Shown piece after piece: positions 19,636 to 27,410 of a DNA stretch of 64,000 nucleotides. Below the pieces are notes generated by a model. It worked only from the letters and a program-made list of their open reading frames with translations. It was not told where the DNA came from and did no database searches. Within the stretch, counting starts at the first letter, position 1. Every line of letters starts with the position of its first letter. The DNA is from Muriicola sp041358175. Its GTDB lineage: Bacteria > Bacteroidota > Bacteroidia > Flavobacteriales > Flavobacteriaceae. The translations under genes and the position numbers were made by a program. The stretch spans positions 1 to 64,000 of the forward strand of contig NZ_JBGKBE010000009.1 in NCBI RefSeq assembly GCF_041358175.1, written 5' to 3'.

Positions 19636-19695
19636 AAGATACAAGTATCCTGCTACCTGGGTATTCAAAAACCATGATGAAACAGAAGAATTGGT

Positions 19696-19932
19696 TTATT
19701 CGACTTCAGAATGAGTTTCGGTAACACCTAAGGTTGAATCGGGTTGTTCTAATGACCCATTGCTCTGGTACTCCTTTTCCTCGGAAGGGTTTTCAATATG
19801 ATGTCCTACCAGTAATGTATCATCGGAATATTCCGAATCATTGCCGATAAAGATAGTGCTCAACAACACCCCCATCAGGCATATGCCCAACATAATCCCT
19901 TTGTGTAAAAATTGAGTTCTAATACTTGACAT
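19696..19932 (-). CDS. Small single-pass membrane or secreted protein
   Basis: A 78-residue frame with one hydrophobic segment (about 11-30, GIMLGICLMGVLLSTIFIG) followed by an acidic, Ser/Glu-rich tail. No family recognised. A convergent position after the TapB-like gene and a start with an A-rich upstream region make it plausible as a real small gene, but support is limited to composition and membrane topology. Confidence 0.4.
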   Translation of the reverse strand: MSSIRTQFLHKGIMLGICLMGVLLSTIFIGNDSEYSDDTLLVGHHIENPSEEKEYQSNGSLEQPDSTLGVTETHSEVE

Positions 19933-20068
19933 CTTTTTGATTGTTAATGTTATAAATAAAAGTTTCTATATACTAAAGACGAAAAATTCGCATAAATGTT
20001 ACACGGAAAAGGTCTTAAAATTGTCTGAGCGTCATGACAGGCTTTAGCAGGTCGTCCCGGAAATCGTC

Positions 20069-20767
20069 TTAAGTCATTTCGGCCTCAAAGAGCTCACCGA
20101 AATGAAGAAGTAGTTTTTCCTGCACCTCGTGTATAGGTATTTCTTTTCGACCTAATTCCACATTGAGGGATGTCACCCCCTTCCCTTTGATCCCGCATGG
20201 GATCATCAGGTCGAAATAAGAGAGGTCTGTATTGATATTAAAGGCAAAGCCATGCATGGTCACCCAACGGCTGGCCCTGACACCCATAGCACATATCTTT
20301 CGCGCGAATGGAGTGCCCACATCAAGCCATACCCCCGTCTCCCCTTTGGAGCGCTCCCCAGTAAGACCATAGTCGGCCAGGGTAAGAATGATCATTTCCT
20401 CAAGAAACCTCAGGTATTTATGGATATCAGTAAAGAAATTATCCAGGTCAAGTATAGGATAACCTACAATCTGCCCCGGCCCGTGATAGGTGATATCTCC
20501 TCCGCGGTTGATCTTGTAAAACGTTGCACCCCTCTTTTTGAGCTGTTCCTCATCAACCAGTAAATTTTCGATATCCCCGCTCTTGCCCAGAGTATATACA
20601 TGCGGATGTTCAACGAATAAAAAGTGATTGGGAGTAGGGAAAGTAGTTCCCTCACGCCTGTTGCGTATTTTTAATCCAAGGATCTCCTGAAACAACTCCT
20701 CCTGGTAATCCCAGGTTTCCTTGTAATCTTTCAGGCCGAGATGCTCTATGGCCACCTTTTTATTCAT
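20069..20767 (-). CDS. lipB: Octanoyl-[ACP]:protein N-octanoyltransferase (lipoate biosynthesis)
   Basis: A 232-residue LipB that moves octanoate from acyl-carrier protein to lipoyl domains of 2-oxoacid dehydrogenases and GcvH, the first step of de novo lipoate assembly. The signature NRGGDITYHGPGQIVGYP is present, as are the AMGVRASRWVTMHGFAFN block and the catalytic Cys/Lys region MIPCGIKGKGVTSL. Length is typical of the family. A terminator-like hairpin of the upstream DUF559 gene lies just before it, so it is probably transcribed on its own. lipA is not in the window. Confidence 0.95.
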   Translation of the reverse strand: MNKKVAIEHLGLKDYKETWDYQEELFQEILGLKIRNRREGTTFPTPNHFLFVEHPHVYTLGKSGDIENLLVDEEQLKKRGATFYKINRGGDITYHGPGQIVGYPILDLDNFFTDIHKYLRFLEEMIILTLADYGLTGERSKGETGVWLDVGTPFARKICAMGVRASRWVTMHGFAFNINTDLSYFDLMIPCGIKGKGVTSLNVELGRKEIPIHEVQEKLLLHFGELFEAEMT

Positions 20768-20783
20768 ACTCTCTTACTAAATA

Positions 20784-20810
20784 AAAAATAGTCAGCTTGA
20801 CGCTATTTTT
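20784..20810 (-). terminator. Terminator after the DUF559 gene
   Basis: Stem AAAAATAG / CTATTTTT with inner TCA/TGA pairs. It lies downstream of the leftward DUF559 gene and just before lipB. Confidence 0.55.
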
Positions 20811-20843
20811 CCCCTACCCCAACCCTTAAGGGAGAGGAAAAAT
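20805..20843. repeat. Palindromic element beside the DUF559 gene
   Basis: Outer arms ATTTTTCCCCT and AGAGGAAAAAT (one mismatch) enclose the perfect inner palindrome CCCTTAAGGG (20823-20832). GC-rich arms of the CTCTCCCTTAAGGGTTGGGG type are, in my recollection, common around DUF559 genes. It abuts the stop side of this one. Confidence 0.6.
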
Positions 20844-20847
20844 TAGC

Positions 20848-21225
20848 TTAAATATATTTCATCAATCTTTTAATTACTGTTTCAAAATTATCATCGATAT
20901 CACTGTTTTGAAAACGGATCACTTTTAGACCATAACTTTCAATTATTTCTGTACGCTCTTTATCATATTGTTGATTCGATTTGTGTTGATTACCATCGAT
21001 TTCGATAACAAGTTTCGCTTTGTGACAGTAAAAATCTAGGATATAATCTTTAAAAGGATGCTGTCTTCGAAACTTAATCTTGTTAGGTTTGGTACGCAGA
21101 AAATTCCAAAGTTTTTTTTCTTGCGGAGTTTCAACTTTCCTTAGGAATCTTGCGAATGCAAATTTGTCTGCCGACGCACCTGCATGCATACCTTCGTCTT
21201 TTAACATGTCTCTATGTTCGTTCAT
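20848..21225 (-). CDS. DUF559 (Vsr-like) endonuclease-fold protein
   Basis: A 125-residue protein whose core (about 28-125) is DUF559: ARFLRKVETPQEKKLW, FRRQHPFKDYILDFYCHKAKLVIEIDG, then a VIRFQNSDI block and a final helix. The D-x(n)-ExD pattern in DFYCHKAKLVIEIDG matches the PD-(D/E)xK fold shared with Vsr repair nuclease. Substrate and role of the family are not established. The gene sits alone between repeat-like palindromes on both sides, a setting that suggests a repeat-associated or mobile unit. The first 25 residues are poorly conserved-looking; an internal Met could be the start. Confidence 0.8.
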   Translation of the reverse strand: MNEHRDMLKDEGMHAGASADKFAFARFLRKVETPQEKKLWNFLRTKPNKIKFRRQHPFKDYILDFYCHKAKLVIEIDGNQHKSNQQYDKERTEIIESYGLKVIRFQNSDIDDNFETVIKRLMKYI

Positions 21226-21294
21226 TGGAAAATAATCCAGGAAAATAAATACTTAACTATCTGTAGGAATAAGAATTATTGATACTCACAAAAG

Positions 21295-21331
21295 TAGAAA
21301 AATTCCCCCCTTTCAGGTACGGGGTAAGATT
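21295..21331. repeat. Imperfect direct repeat, copy 1
   Basis: 37 bases of the form TAGAAAAATTC...TTTCAGG..CGGGGTAAGATT, matching copy 2 at 21444-21479 apart from a few substitutions and one length change. Confidence 0.6.
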
Positions 21332-21356
21332 ATTTGAGCAAATACAATCTAACCCC
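21321..21356. repeat. Long hairpin within the DUF559 upstream region
   Basis: GGGGTAAGATTATTTG pairs with CAAATACAATCTAACCCC across a two-base turn: about 16 pairs with one mismatch and a two-base bulge. No T tract follows, so it is not an ordinary terminator. Confidence 0.6.
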
Positions 21357-21443
21357 CTGCAACATTAAAGGCAAAAACCATTGCAGAACTAAATGATCAT
21401 TTTCTTTTACCTACTCTTTTAGGAGTAAAATTGATCGTAGAAA

Positions 21444-21479
21444 TAGAAAAAATCCACCCTTCAGGGCCGGGGTAAGATT
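21444..21479. repeat. Imperfect direct repeat, copy 2
   Basis: 36 bases, TAGAAAAAATCC...CTTCAGG..CGGGGTAAGATT; same orientation as copy 1 and 149 bases away. It lacks the second half of the hairpin found after copy 1. Confidence 0.6.
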
Positions 21480-21520
21480 TTTTCGGCATTCTATGGATTG
21501 ATACAATTGCAAACTTTTAC

Positions 21521-21676
21521 CTAGTTGGGATTATTCAATATGATAAGAGCTGCGATAACGCCGGGCACCCAGCCACAGAGTGTTAACAAAAAGACGATAA
21601 TAAAAGAGCCACACCCCTTCCCTATGACCGACAATGGTGGAAATAAAATGGCGAGCAATACGCGTAGAAAGCTCAT
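21521..21676 (-). CDS. YqaE/Pmp3 family small membrane protein
   Basis: A 51-residue protein, MSFLRVLLAILFPPLSVIGK at the start and CGWVPGVIAALIILNNPN at the end. The FPPLSV, GKGCGS, LTLCGWVPGVIAAL pattern is the Pmp3/YqaE (UPF0057) signature: two membrane spans with the FPP motif in the first. Homologues are stress-linked inner-membrane proteins affecting membrane potential. It stands alone, divergent from lysS and downstream of the repeat tract. Confidence 0.9.
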   Translation of the reverse strand: MSFLRVLLAILFPPLSVIGKGCGSFIIVFLLTLCGWVPGVIAALIILNNPN

Positions 21677-21775
21677 TCTGATTTGATTTTGATTGATGTA
21701 CTATATCAGTATCAAAGAAAGTTAAAATGTTACACCGTATTCCAATTGAATTTTCTCTACTACAAATGATTTTGA

Positions 21776-21806
21776 TTGATAGATTGGCCGCATGTCGCTA
21801 TATTTG
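21776..21806 (+). promoter_or_regulatory. lysS promoter
   Basis: TTG (21776-21778), 20-base spacer, TATATTTG (21799-21806): a perfect Bacteroidota promoter. Transcription should start near 21813, twelve bases before the ATG at 21825, so the longer frame opening at 21792 cannot be the start. Confidence 0.75.
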
Positions 21807-21824
21807 CAGCTCAATTTTGGGAAT

Positions 21825-23513
21825 ATGCAACTGTCTGAACAAGAAGTAGTACGAAGGGAAAAACTGGCAAAACTAAAGGAGATGGGAATTAATCCCTATC
21901 CTGCTAATCTCTACCCGGTAAATACCAGGTCTGTTCAGATCAAACAGAACTACGAGGAAGGAAAGGAAGTGATTGTAGCTGGCCGCCTCATGTCGAGGCG
22001 TATTCAGGGCAAGGCATCCTTTGCAGAGCTTCAAGACAGTGAAGGCAGAATACAACTCTATTTCAACAGGGATGAGATCTGTCCCGGGGAAGACAAGGCC
22101 CTCTATAATGAGGTCTATAAAAAGTTGCTCGACATAGGAGATATCATTGGTGTAAAAGGAACACTCTTTACAACCCAGGTAGGTGAAAAGACCGTAATGG
22201 TAAAACACTTCGACCTGCTGAGTAAATCACTCCGGCCCCTGCCCCTGCCCAAAAAAGACGCAGAAGGACACGTCTATGACGAGTTTAACGATCCCGAACA
22301 GCGCTATCGCCAGCGTTATGTGGATCTCGTTGTTAATCCGAAAGTTAAAGAGACGTTTGTTAAAAGAACAAAGATAACTAACAGTATCCGGGGGTTCTTC
22401 AATGACATGGGCTACCTGGAAGTTGAAACACCCATCCTGCAACCCATTCCGGGAGGTGCCGCTGCTAGGCCTTTTGTAACCCATCACAATGCCCTTAATA
22501 TCCCGCTATACCTGCGTATTGCCAACGAATTATACCTCAAAAGACTTATTGTAGGTGGCTTTGAAGGCGTTTATGAGTTCTCAAAAGACTTCAGGAATGA
22601 AGGGATGGACCGTACCCATAACCCGGAATTTACGGTAATGGAGCTATATGTGGCCTATAAGGACTATAACTGGATGATGGAGAAAACAGAACGCCTCCTT
22701 GAAAAAGTAGCCCTTGATGCACATGGGAGCACTAGGGTGAAGGTGGGGAAAAATGAAATCGATTTTAAAGCTCCATATCCACGAGTACCCTTGCTTGAAG
22801 CCATAAAGGAACACACCGGTCACGATCTCAATGGTAAAAACGAAGAGGAAATACGCAGCATTGCAAAAAAACTGGGTATTGAGACAGACGATAGCATGGG
22901 GAAAGGCAAACTGATTGACGAGATCTTTGGGGAAACTTGTGAAAAATTCTATGTTCAGCCCACTTTTATTATTGATTACCCCAAAGAAATGAGTCCGCTT
23001 ACCAAAGAACACAGAACTAATCCGGAGCTCACCGAACGTTTCGAACTTATGGTGAATGGGAAGGAAATAGCGAATGCGTATTCTGAGTTAAACGACCCTA
23101 TTGACCAAAGGGAACGATTTGAAGAGCAATTAAAACTCTCCGAAAAAGGAGATGACGAGGCCATGTTTATCGACCAGGATTTTCTCAGGGCTCTTGAATA
23201 CGGTATGCCCCCAACTTCCGGGATTGGCATCGGAATAGATCGGCTGGTGATGTTAATGACCGATAACGCCTCTATACAAGAGGTCCTGTTTTTCCCGCAA
23301 ATGCGTCCTGAGAAGAAAGTACCGGAGCTCAAGGAGAATGAAAAACTTATTCTGGACTATCTGAAACAGCAAAATCCCATGCCGCTCTTAACACTTAAAG
23401 AAAAGGCTGGATTAAGTAATAAGGCCTGGGATAAAGGCATAAAAGGCCTCAATGCCCACGGTTTGGTAAAAGTGGTAAAAGAAGGCGAAAACCTGCTCTG
23501 TATCCTCCAATAG
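21825..23513 (+). CDS. lysS: Lysyl-tRNA synthetase (class II) with C-terminal extension
   Basis: A 562-residue enzyme that charges tRNA-Lys. N-terminal OB-fold anticodon-binding domain (~50-150, VIVAGRLMSRRIQGKASFAEL). Class II core follows: motif 1 region NDMGYLEVETPILQPIPGGA, motif 2 FRNEGMDRTHNPEFTVMELY, motif 3 GIGIGIDRLVMLM. After the normal end (about residue 495) a further ~60 residues (ENEKLILDYLKQQNPMPLLT, LSNKAWDKGIKGLNAHGLV) read like a winged-helix domain; I recall LysRS of similar length in other Flavobacteriaceae. The start is set by the promoter at 21776-21806. A single-gene transcript. Confidence 0.95.
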   Translation: MQLSEQEVVRREKLAKLKEMGINPYPANLYPVNTRSVQIKQNYEEGKEVIVAGRLMSRRIQGKASFAELQDSEGRIQLYFNRDEICPGEDKALYNEVYKKLLDIGDIIGVKGTLFTTQVGEKTVMVKHFDLLSKSLRPLPLPKKDAEGHVYDEFNDPEQRYRQRYVDLVVNPKVKETFVKRTKITNSIRGFFNDMGYLEVETPILQPIPGGAAARPFVTHHNALNIPLYLRIANELYLKRLIVGGFEGVYEFSKDFRNEGMDRTHNPEFTVMELYVAYKDYNWMMEKTERLLEKVALDAHGSTRVKVGKNEIDFKAPYPRVPLLEAIKEHTGHDLNGKNEEEIRSIAKKLGIETDDSMGKGKLIDEIFGETCEKFYVQPTFIIDYPKEMSPLTKEHRTNPELTERFELMVNGKEIANAYSELNDPIDQRERFEEQLKLSEKGDDEAMFIDQDFLRALEYGMPPTSGIGIGIDRLVMLMTDNASIQEVLFFPQMRPEKKVPELKENEKLILDYLKQQNPMPLLTLKEKAGLSNKAWDKGIKGLNAHGLVKVVKEGENLLCILQ

Positions 23514-23663
23514 GACTCTACTCGACAAACAACCTGTTAAAAATATCTAAAATATTTATTTTCAGGTAGTTATACAGCATGCATCTCATCGAAAAGCTGT
23601 TAAAAATTCAAATATCATTGCCAGTCAGGCGTTTTATAAACGTGGAACCTCAAATCTGTGTTT

Positions 23664-25064
23664 ATGAAAAAATACTACCTACTGGGCGTATGCCTGATTC
23701 TTTTAATAGCGTGTTCTGAAGACGCTAACCCATTAATTGACGAAAAACCGGACGAAGGCGTAGCCCTGAAGGCTTGCTTTGAACTCAGCTCCACAACCAT
23801 CAATGTTGGTGAGATGCTGACTGTTAGCAACTGTTCAGAAGGTGCAACATCCTATTTGTTCGATTTCGGCAATGGAACCAGCAGTGAGTTGGAAAGTCCT
23901 TCTGTCAGTTTTGAAGAAGGCGGAAGTTATGATATCACCCTTACGGTTACCAATGATGAACAGGAAAGCAAGTCGCAGACCAAAACTGTTACCGTCATTG
24001 TCATTGAAGCCTCCTATTTGTTTCCGGAGATCCCTGAAGGGTATACGGGCCTCCCTCTGGAAGTAGGGGTAAATCCAACTACAGGAAATATATATTCCCT
24101 GGAGTTGTTCCAGGACAATGTGGGCGTAGGAGGATCTAAGTTCTACTATCGTGAATTTGACGAAAACTTTCAATATGCGTCGAACTATATCGCAGATAAA
24201 CCTTATAATTCAGGGAGCGGATTTGTAAATTTCTACCCGTCAGGGAAAATGAACTTTGTATTTGCGAGAACTCTGGGCGGACTCTACGGTACCCAGGAAT
24301 TGAATTACACAAGCGTTTGGACGCTGCTCAATGCAGTGAGTTCTGCCACAAAACACAGCTACGGAGCTCTTGTTGCTGGTTCAGATTACCTGTATTTCGG
24401 AACAGAGGAAGAAGGTGGAATCTACAAAACGGCCGTAGAGAAACGCAATAGTAGTGGGGACGCATTTGCCGTAGTTCTAAATAACTTTGGGCCGGCCGAT
24501 TCTATGATTGGAGATATGATAGCCGTAGATGGCGGATATGTAGCGTATGGGGCTGTATTCTCAAAAAATATTTCTCTCCCCTATGTTACAGACTATCAAC
24601 CCCTACTTGTCTTTTTTGATGGGGATTTAAATGTGACCAGTCATGTAGTCTACGAGGACACTTCCCTTTCTGAAACCGTTGAAGATTGTAACGACTTCAA
24701 CGGAAGCTATCAACTTACACGGCTCAGTAATGGGAACCTGGTAATGTACAGCCATGGAGAACTCAGAGTTACGGATGCTGAGGGCAACACGGTAAACAAG
24801 ACCTTTTATGAAGGAAGTTCAACAATTCAGGCCCTGGTTGAACTGGGAGATTCTTTTGTTATTTCAACGGATGAATACCTGCGGAAATTCAACGCACAAG
24901 GTGCTCAGATAGCCCAGTTAAAGTACAACGGAAATTACCTTCCTGAACTTATTAAAAAGGACAATGCCCTCTTTTTTATTGCCGGTTATGATCAGGAAAA
25001 CGAAATTAAAATCTTCTACGGAGCTTGTGATAATGATCTGATGCTCATTGATCTGAGTCCGTAA
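23664..25064 (+). CDS. PKD-domain lipoprotein
   Basis: A 466-residue lipoprotein (lipobox LIAC, SEDANPLIDEKPDEG). Residues ~35-110 are a PKD domain, with the typical YLFDFGNGTSSELESPSVSF and GGSYDITLTVTND. The remainder (~115-466) is beta-rich and may form a propeller (VDGGYVAYGAVFSKN, LTRLSNGNLVMYSHGELRVT); no enzyme motif seen. A GTG two codons upstream (23658) is in frame, but ATG 23664 fits the signal sequence MKKYYLLGVCLILLIAC. A terminator follows. Likely surface-exposed binding protein. Confidence 0.65.
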   Translation: MKKYYLLGVCLILLIACSEDANPLIDEKPDEGVALKACFELSSTTINVGEMLTVSNCSEGATSYLFDFGNGTSSELESPSVSFEEGGSYDITLTVTNDEQESKSQTKTVTVIVIEASYLFPEIPEGYTGLPLEVGVNPTTGNIYSLELFQDNVGVGGSKFYYREFDENFQYASNYIADKPYNSGSGFVNFYPSGKMNFVFARTLGGLYGTQELNYTSVWTLLNAVSSATKHSYGALVAGSDYLYFGTEEEGGIYKTAVEKRNSSGDAFAVVLNNFGPADSMIGDMIAVDGGYVAYGAVFSKNISLPYVTDYQPLLVFFDGDLNVTSHVVYEDTSLSETVEDCNDFNGSYQLTRLSNGNLVMYSHGELRVTDAEGNTVNKTFYEGSSTIQALVELGDSFVISTDEYLRKFNAQGAQIAQLKYNGNYLPELIKKDNALFFIAGYDQENEIKIFYGACDNDLMLIDLSP

Positions 25065-25083
25065 GGGTTGGTTGCCATGTTCT

Positions 25084-25112
25084 AAAAAGGGAGCTATCGG
25101 CTCCCTTTTTTA
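25084..25112 (+). terminator. Rho-independent terminator
   Basis: Stem AAAAAGGGAGC / GCTCCCTTTTT with loop TATCG and a continuing T tract, 20 bases after the PKD lipoprotein stop. Confidence 0.85.
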
Positions 25113-25161
25113 TTTTCTCAACTAAAATTTTAAGTATAGCTTAGGCCTTAAATTTTGATCT

Positions 25162-26595
25162 ATGGCTTTGAGTAAAAAAATTGGTCTTTTCCTTGGACCG
25201 CTGCTTTTTATTATCCTGATCAATTTACCTGACCTTCTCCCCGGCAAGGAATTTGCCAATGCCGTCATCGCCACGGCCTCCTGGATGATTGTCTGGTGGA
25301 TTACCGAAGCAGTATCTATTTCGGTAACCGCCCTTCTCCCCCTTGTATTATTTCCCAGTCTCAATGTGATGGCCATTGCCGAGGTCGGCGCCAATTATGG
25401 CAGTCCTATAATCTTTCTTTTTTTCGGTGGTTTTGTACTGGCCCTTGCGCTTGAAAAGGTAAACCTTCACAAGCGGATAGCCCTGACCATCATTAGGATT
25501 ACAGGAACGACACCCAACAAAGTTGTACTTGGCTTTATGATTGCCACGGCGGCCCTAAGTATGTGGATCAGTAATACAGCCAGTACAGTGGTCATGCTGC
25601 CCATCGCCATGTCTGTAATCAGTTTGTTAATCCATGATCAGGATGGATTTACGAAGGACGATAAAAATTTTGCCCTTAGTGTAATGCTGGGAATTGCGTT
25701 TTCGGCCAATGCAGGAGGTATCGCTACCGTAATCGGTACTCCTCCTAATTCAGTACTTATCGGCCTGCTTGAAAATCAGTACCAGATTGAGATTTCCTTT
25801 CTAAAATGGATGACCTTTGGCCTTCCATTCTCAACCTTACTACTTTTTATTTGCTACTGGGTGCTGGTTAAATGGATGTTTCCCAACAATCAATTACAGT
25901 TTTCGGCGTCACGCCAGGTGATTCAGGACGAGTTAAGCAAACTCGGACCAACGTCAGGGAAAGAAAAAATGGTCCTTGCCATTTTTGGAGTCACTGTTTT
26001 TTTATGGGTCTTTAGAACAGTAATTAATGGAATGATTCCTTCGCTCGGACTCTCCGATACGATCATCTCAATGACAGGAGCCATCGCTCTTTTTGCGATA
26101 CCTTATAATTTGCGAAAAGGGGATTTTATTATACGATGGAATGACACCAGTAAACTGGCGTGGGGAATTCTGATTCTGTTCGGAGGAGGATTAGCACTTG
26201 CCAACGGCATGGCTAGTAGCGGTATTGTTGATGTGGTTTCCGATGCCATTGCCCAAAGTGAATTATCTGTTCTCTTTACCGTTTCCCTGCTAATCCTTTT
26301 AATGCTGTTTATGACCGAATTGATGAGCAATGTGGCCCTTGTGGCTGTGCTGGCGCCCGTAGTGGCAGGAATTGCAATAGGCCTTGATATTCCTATGCTG
26401 CATGTATTGATCCCGGTCACTATTGCCAGCAGCTGTGCTTTTATGCTCCCAATGGCTACTCCTCCCAATGCCATCGTCTTTGCCAGCGGCTACATTGAAG
26501 TCCACCAAATGGCCAGGGCAGGGATTATCCTCAACCTGATCTCAGTGGCCCTGCTTATCATCATGTTCCAATTTATCCTGCCCATACTGTTTTAA
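25162..26595 (+). CDS. SLC13/DASS family sodium:dicarboxylate or anion symporter
   Basis: A 477-residue inner-membrane transporter with about 11 hydrophobic segments. It carries the duplicated DASS sodium/substrate signatures: first SNT in MWISNTASTVVMLPIAM, second in FMTELMSNVALVAVLAPV. Each is followed by a proline-rich loop (TVIGTPPNSVLIG; PMATPPNAIVFASGY). Family members carry succinate, malate, fumarate, citrate or sulfate with sodium; the N-terminal WWITEAV is usual for dicarboxylate members. No metabolic gene adjoins it, so the substrate is not settled. It converges on the repeat-protein gene. Confidence 0.88.
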   Translation: MALSKKIGLFLGPLLFIILINLPDLLPGKEFANAVIATASWMIVWWITEAVSISVTALLPLVLFPSLNVMAIAEVGANYGSPIIFLFFGGFVLALALEKVNLHKRIALTIIRITGTTPNKVVLGFMIATAALSMWISNTASTVVMLPIAMSVISLLIHDQDGFTKDDKNFALSVMLGIAFSANAGGIATVIGTPPNSVLIGLLENQYQIEISFLKWMTFGLPFSTLLLFICYWVLVKWMFPNNQLQFSASRQVIQDELSKLGPTSGKEKMVLAIFGVTVFLWVFRTVINGMIPSLGLSDTIISMTGAIALFAIPYNLRKGDFIIRWNDTSKLAWGILILFGGGLALANGMASSGIVDVVSDAIAQSELSVLFTVSLLILLMLFMTELMSNVALVAVLAPVVAGIAIGLDIPMLHVLIPVTIASSCAFMLPMATPPNAIVFASGYIEVHQMARAGIILNLISVALLIIMFQFILPILF

Positions 26596-26624
26596 AAAAA
26601 AAGCTCCGAAATTTCTTTCGGAGC
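26594..26624 (-). terminator. Terminator of the three-repeat protein gene
   Basis: Stem GCTCCGAAA / TTTCGGAGC with loop TTTC; read leftward it is followed by nine T. It ends the leftward repeat-protein gene. Confidence 0.8.
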
Positions 26625-26651
26625 CTACATAACAACATATTATCTTACTTC

Positions 26652-27056
26652 TTACCTTCCAATGCTTGCATTGAAATTAGCGGGGAGGTACTCCCGGGTA
26701 TCAAAATCGACTTCAAAGAGGTCATTTTCATCAATATACTCGATAGAGTTTATGTCAAAATCACATTGGTAAGGATTGAATCCCTCAGGCAGGTACTCCC
26801 TGGTATCAAATCCAAGATCAATCTCCTCTGCCTTTTCTATATAACTGACGTGTAAAACGTTAGTTGGTCCTGCATAAGGATTGAAATCCTCTGGCAGGTA
26901 CGTATCTGTATCGAAATCGAGAGAAGCTGTTTCTTCCTCCAGATAGATGATATCCTCAAGGATCAGATTTTTGTCATTTAAATTTCCACTCGCGAAAGCC
27001 ATCTGCCCCGCTACTAAGAGTGAAAGTGTGCTGATTTTTAAAATATCTATATTCAT
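26652..27056 (-). CDS. Secreted repeat protein, three FDTxxYLP units
   Basis: A 134-residue acidic protein: signal peptide ending GQMAFAS, then three tandem units at residues 36-69, 70-104 and 105-134. Each unit runs I-x-Y-[IL]-[ED]-acidic-x-[LV]-x-FDTxxYLPxxFN, with FDT at 48, 83 and 118, a strict 35-residue period. I do not recognise a named family and see no enzymatic residue, lipobox or T9SS tail. The paralogue at 27411-28019 carries four units and lies immediately upstream on the same strand, so the pair looks like a gene duplication with unit gain or loss. Each gene has its own terminator. Confidence 0.75.
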   Translation of the reverse strand: MNIDILKISTLSLLVAGQMAFASGNLNDKNLILEDIIYLEEETASLDFDTDTYLPEDFNPYAGPTNVLHVSYIEKAEEIDLGFDTREYLPEGFNPYQCDFDINSIEYIDENDLFEVDFDTREYLPANFNASIGR

Positions 27057-27084
27057 AATGCTTTTTTTTGGTTTAATTATAAAG

Positions 27085-27092
27085 CAAAGATA
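27085..27092 (-). promoter_or_regulatory. Candidate -7 box of the three-repeat gene
   Basis: TATCTTTG on the minus strand, 28 bases before the ATG at 27056. No TTG is found at the usual distance upstream, so the -33 is weak or absent. Confidence 0.45.
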
Positions 27093-27326
27093 TAACCCGA
27101 AAGCCCCATTTTTATTGTACTTGAGAAATGATTAACATATTGTAATATAAGCACATATTATTATTTTGATAATTTCTATAGATTCTTACTATCAAGTTGA
27201 TAATAATAAGGTCTAAATGACACATTTAGTGTACCAGCCGACAGCTTTTATTGCAGTAAAACCAGTCGTGATTTGTGCGTTAAACTTTTGTTAAGTAAGG
27301 ACCTGGGTGGTTATTTATTCTTCCAA

Positions 27327-27357
27327 AACAAAAAGCCCCTGCTTTCGAGGGGCTTTT
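27327..27357 (-). terminator. Terminator of the four-repeat protein gene
   Basis: Stem AAAAGCCCCT / AGGGGCTTTT with a seven-base loop; a T-rich tail follows in the leftward direction. Confidence 0.85.
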
Positions 27358-27410
27358 CCGCTAACTAATTCAAATAAGTGATTAAATAAAATTGGTATTA
27401 ATACAGCTCA

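Larger units (their letters stand above)
27057..27410. other. Spacer between the two repeat-protein genes
   Basis: 354 AT-rich bases. They hold a -7 box of the downstream gene (27085-27092) and the terminator of the upstream gene (27327-27357). The middle, about 27120-27300, shows no gene or recognisable site. Confidence 0.6.
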
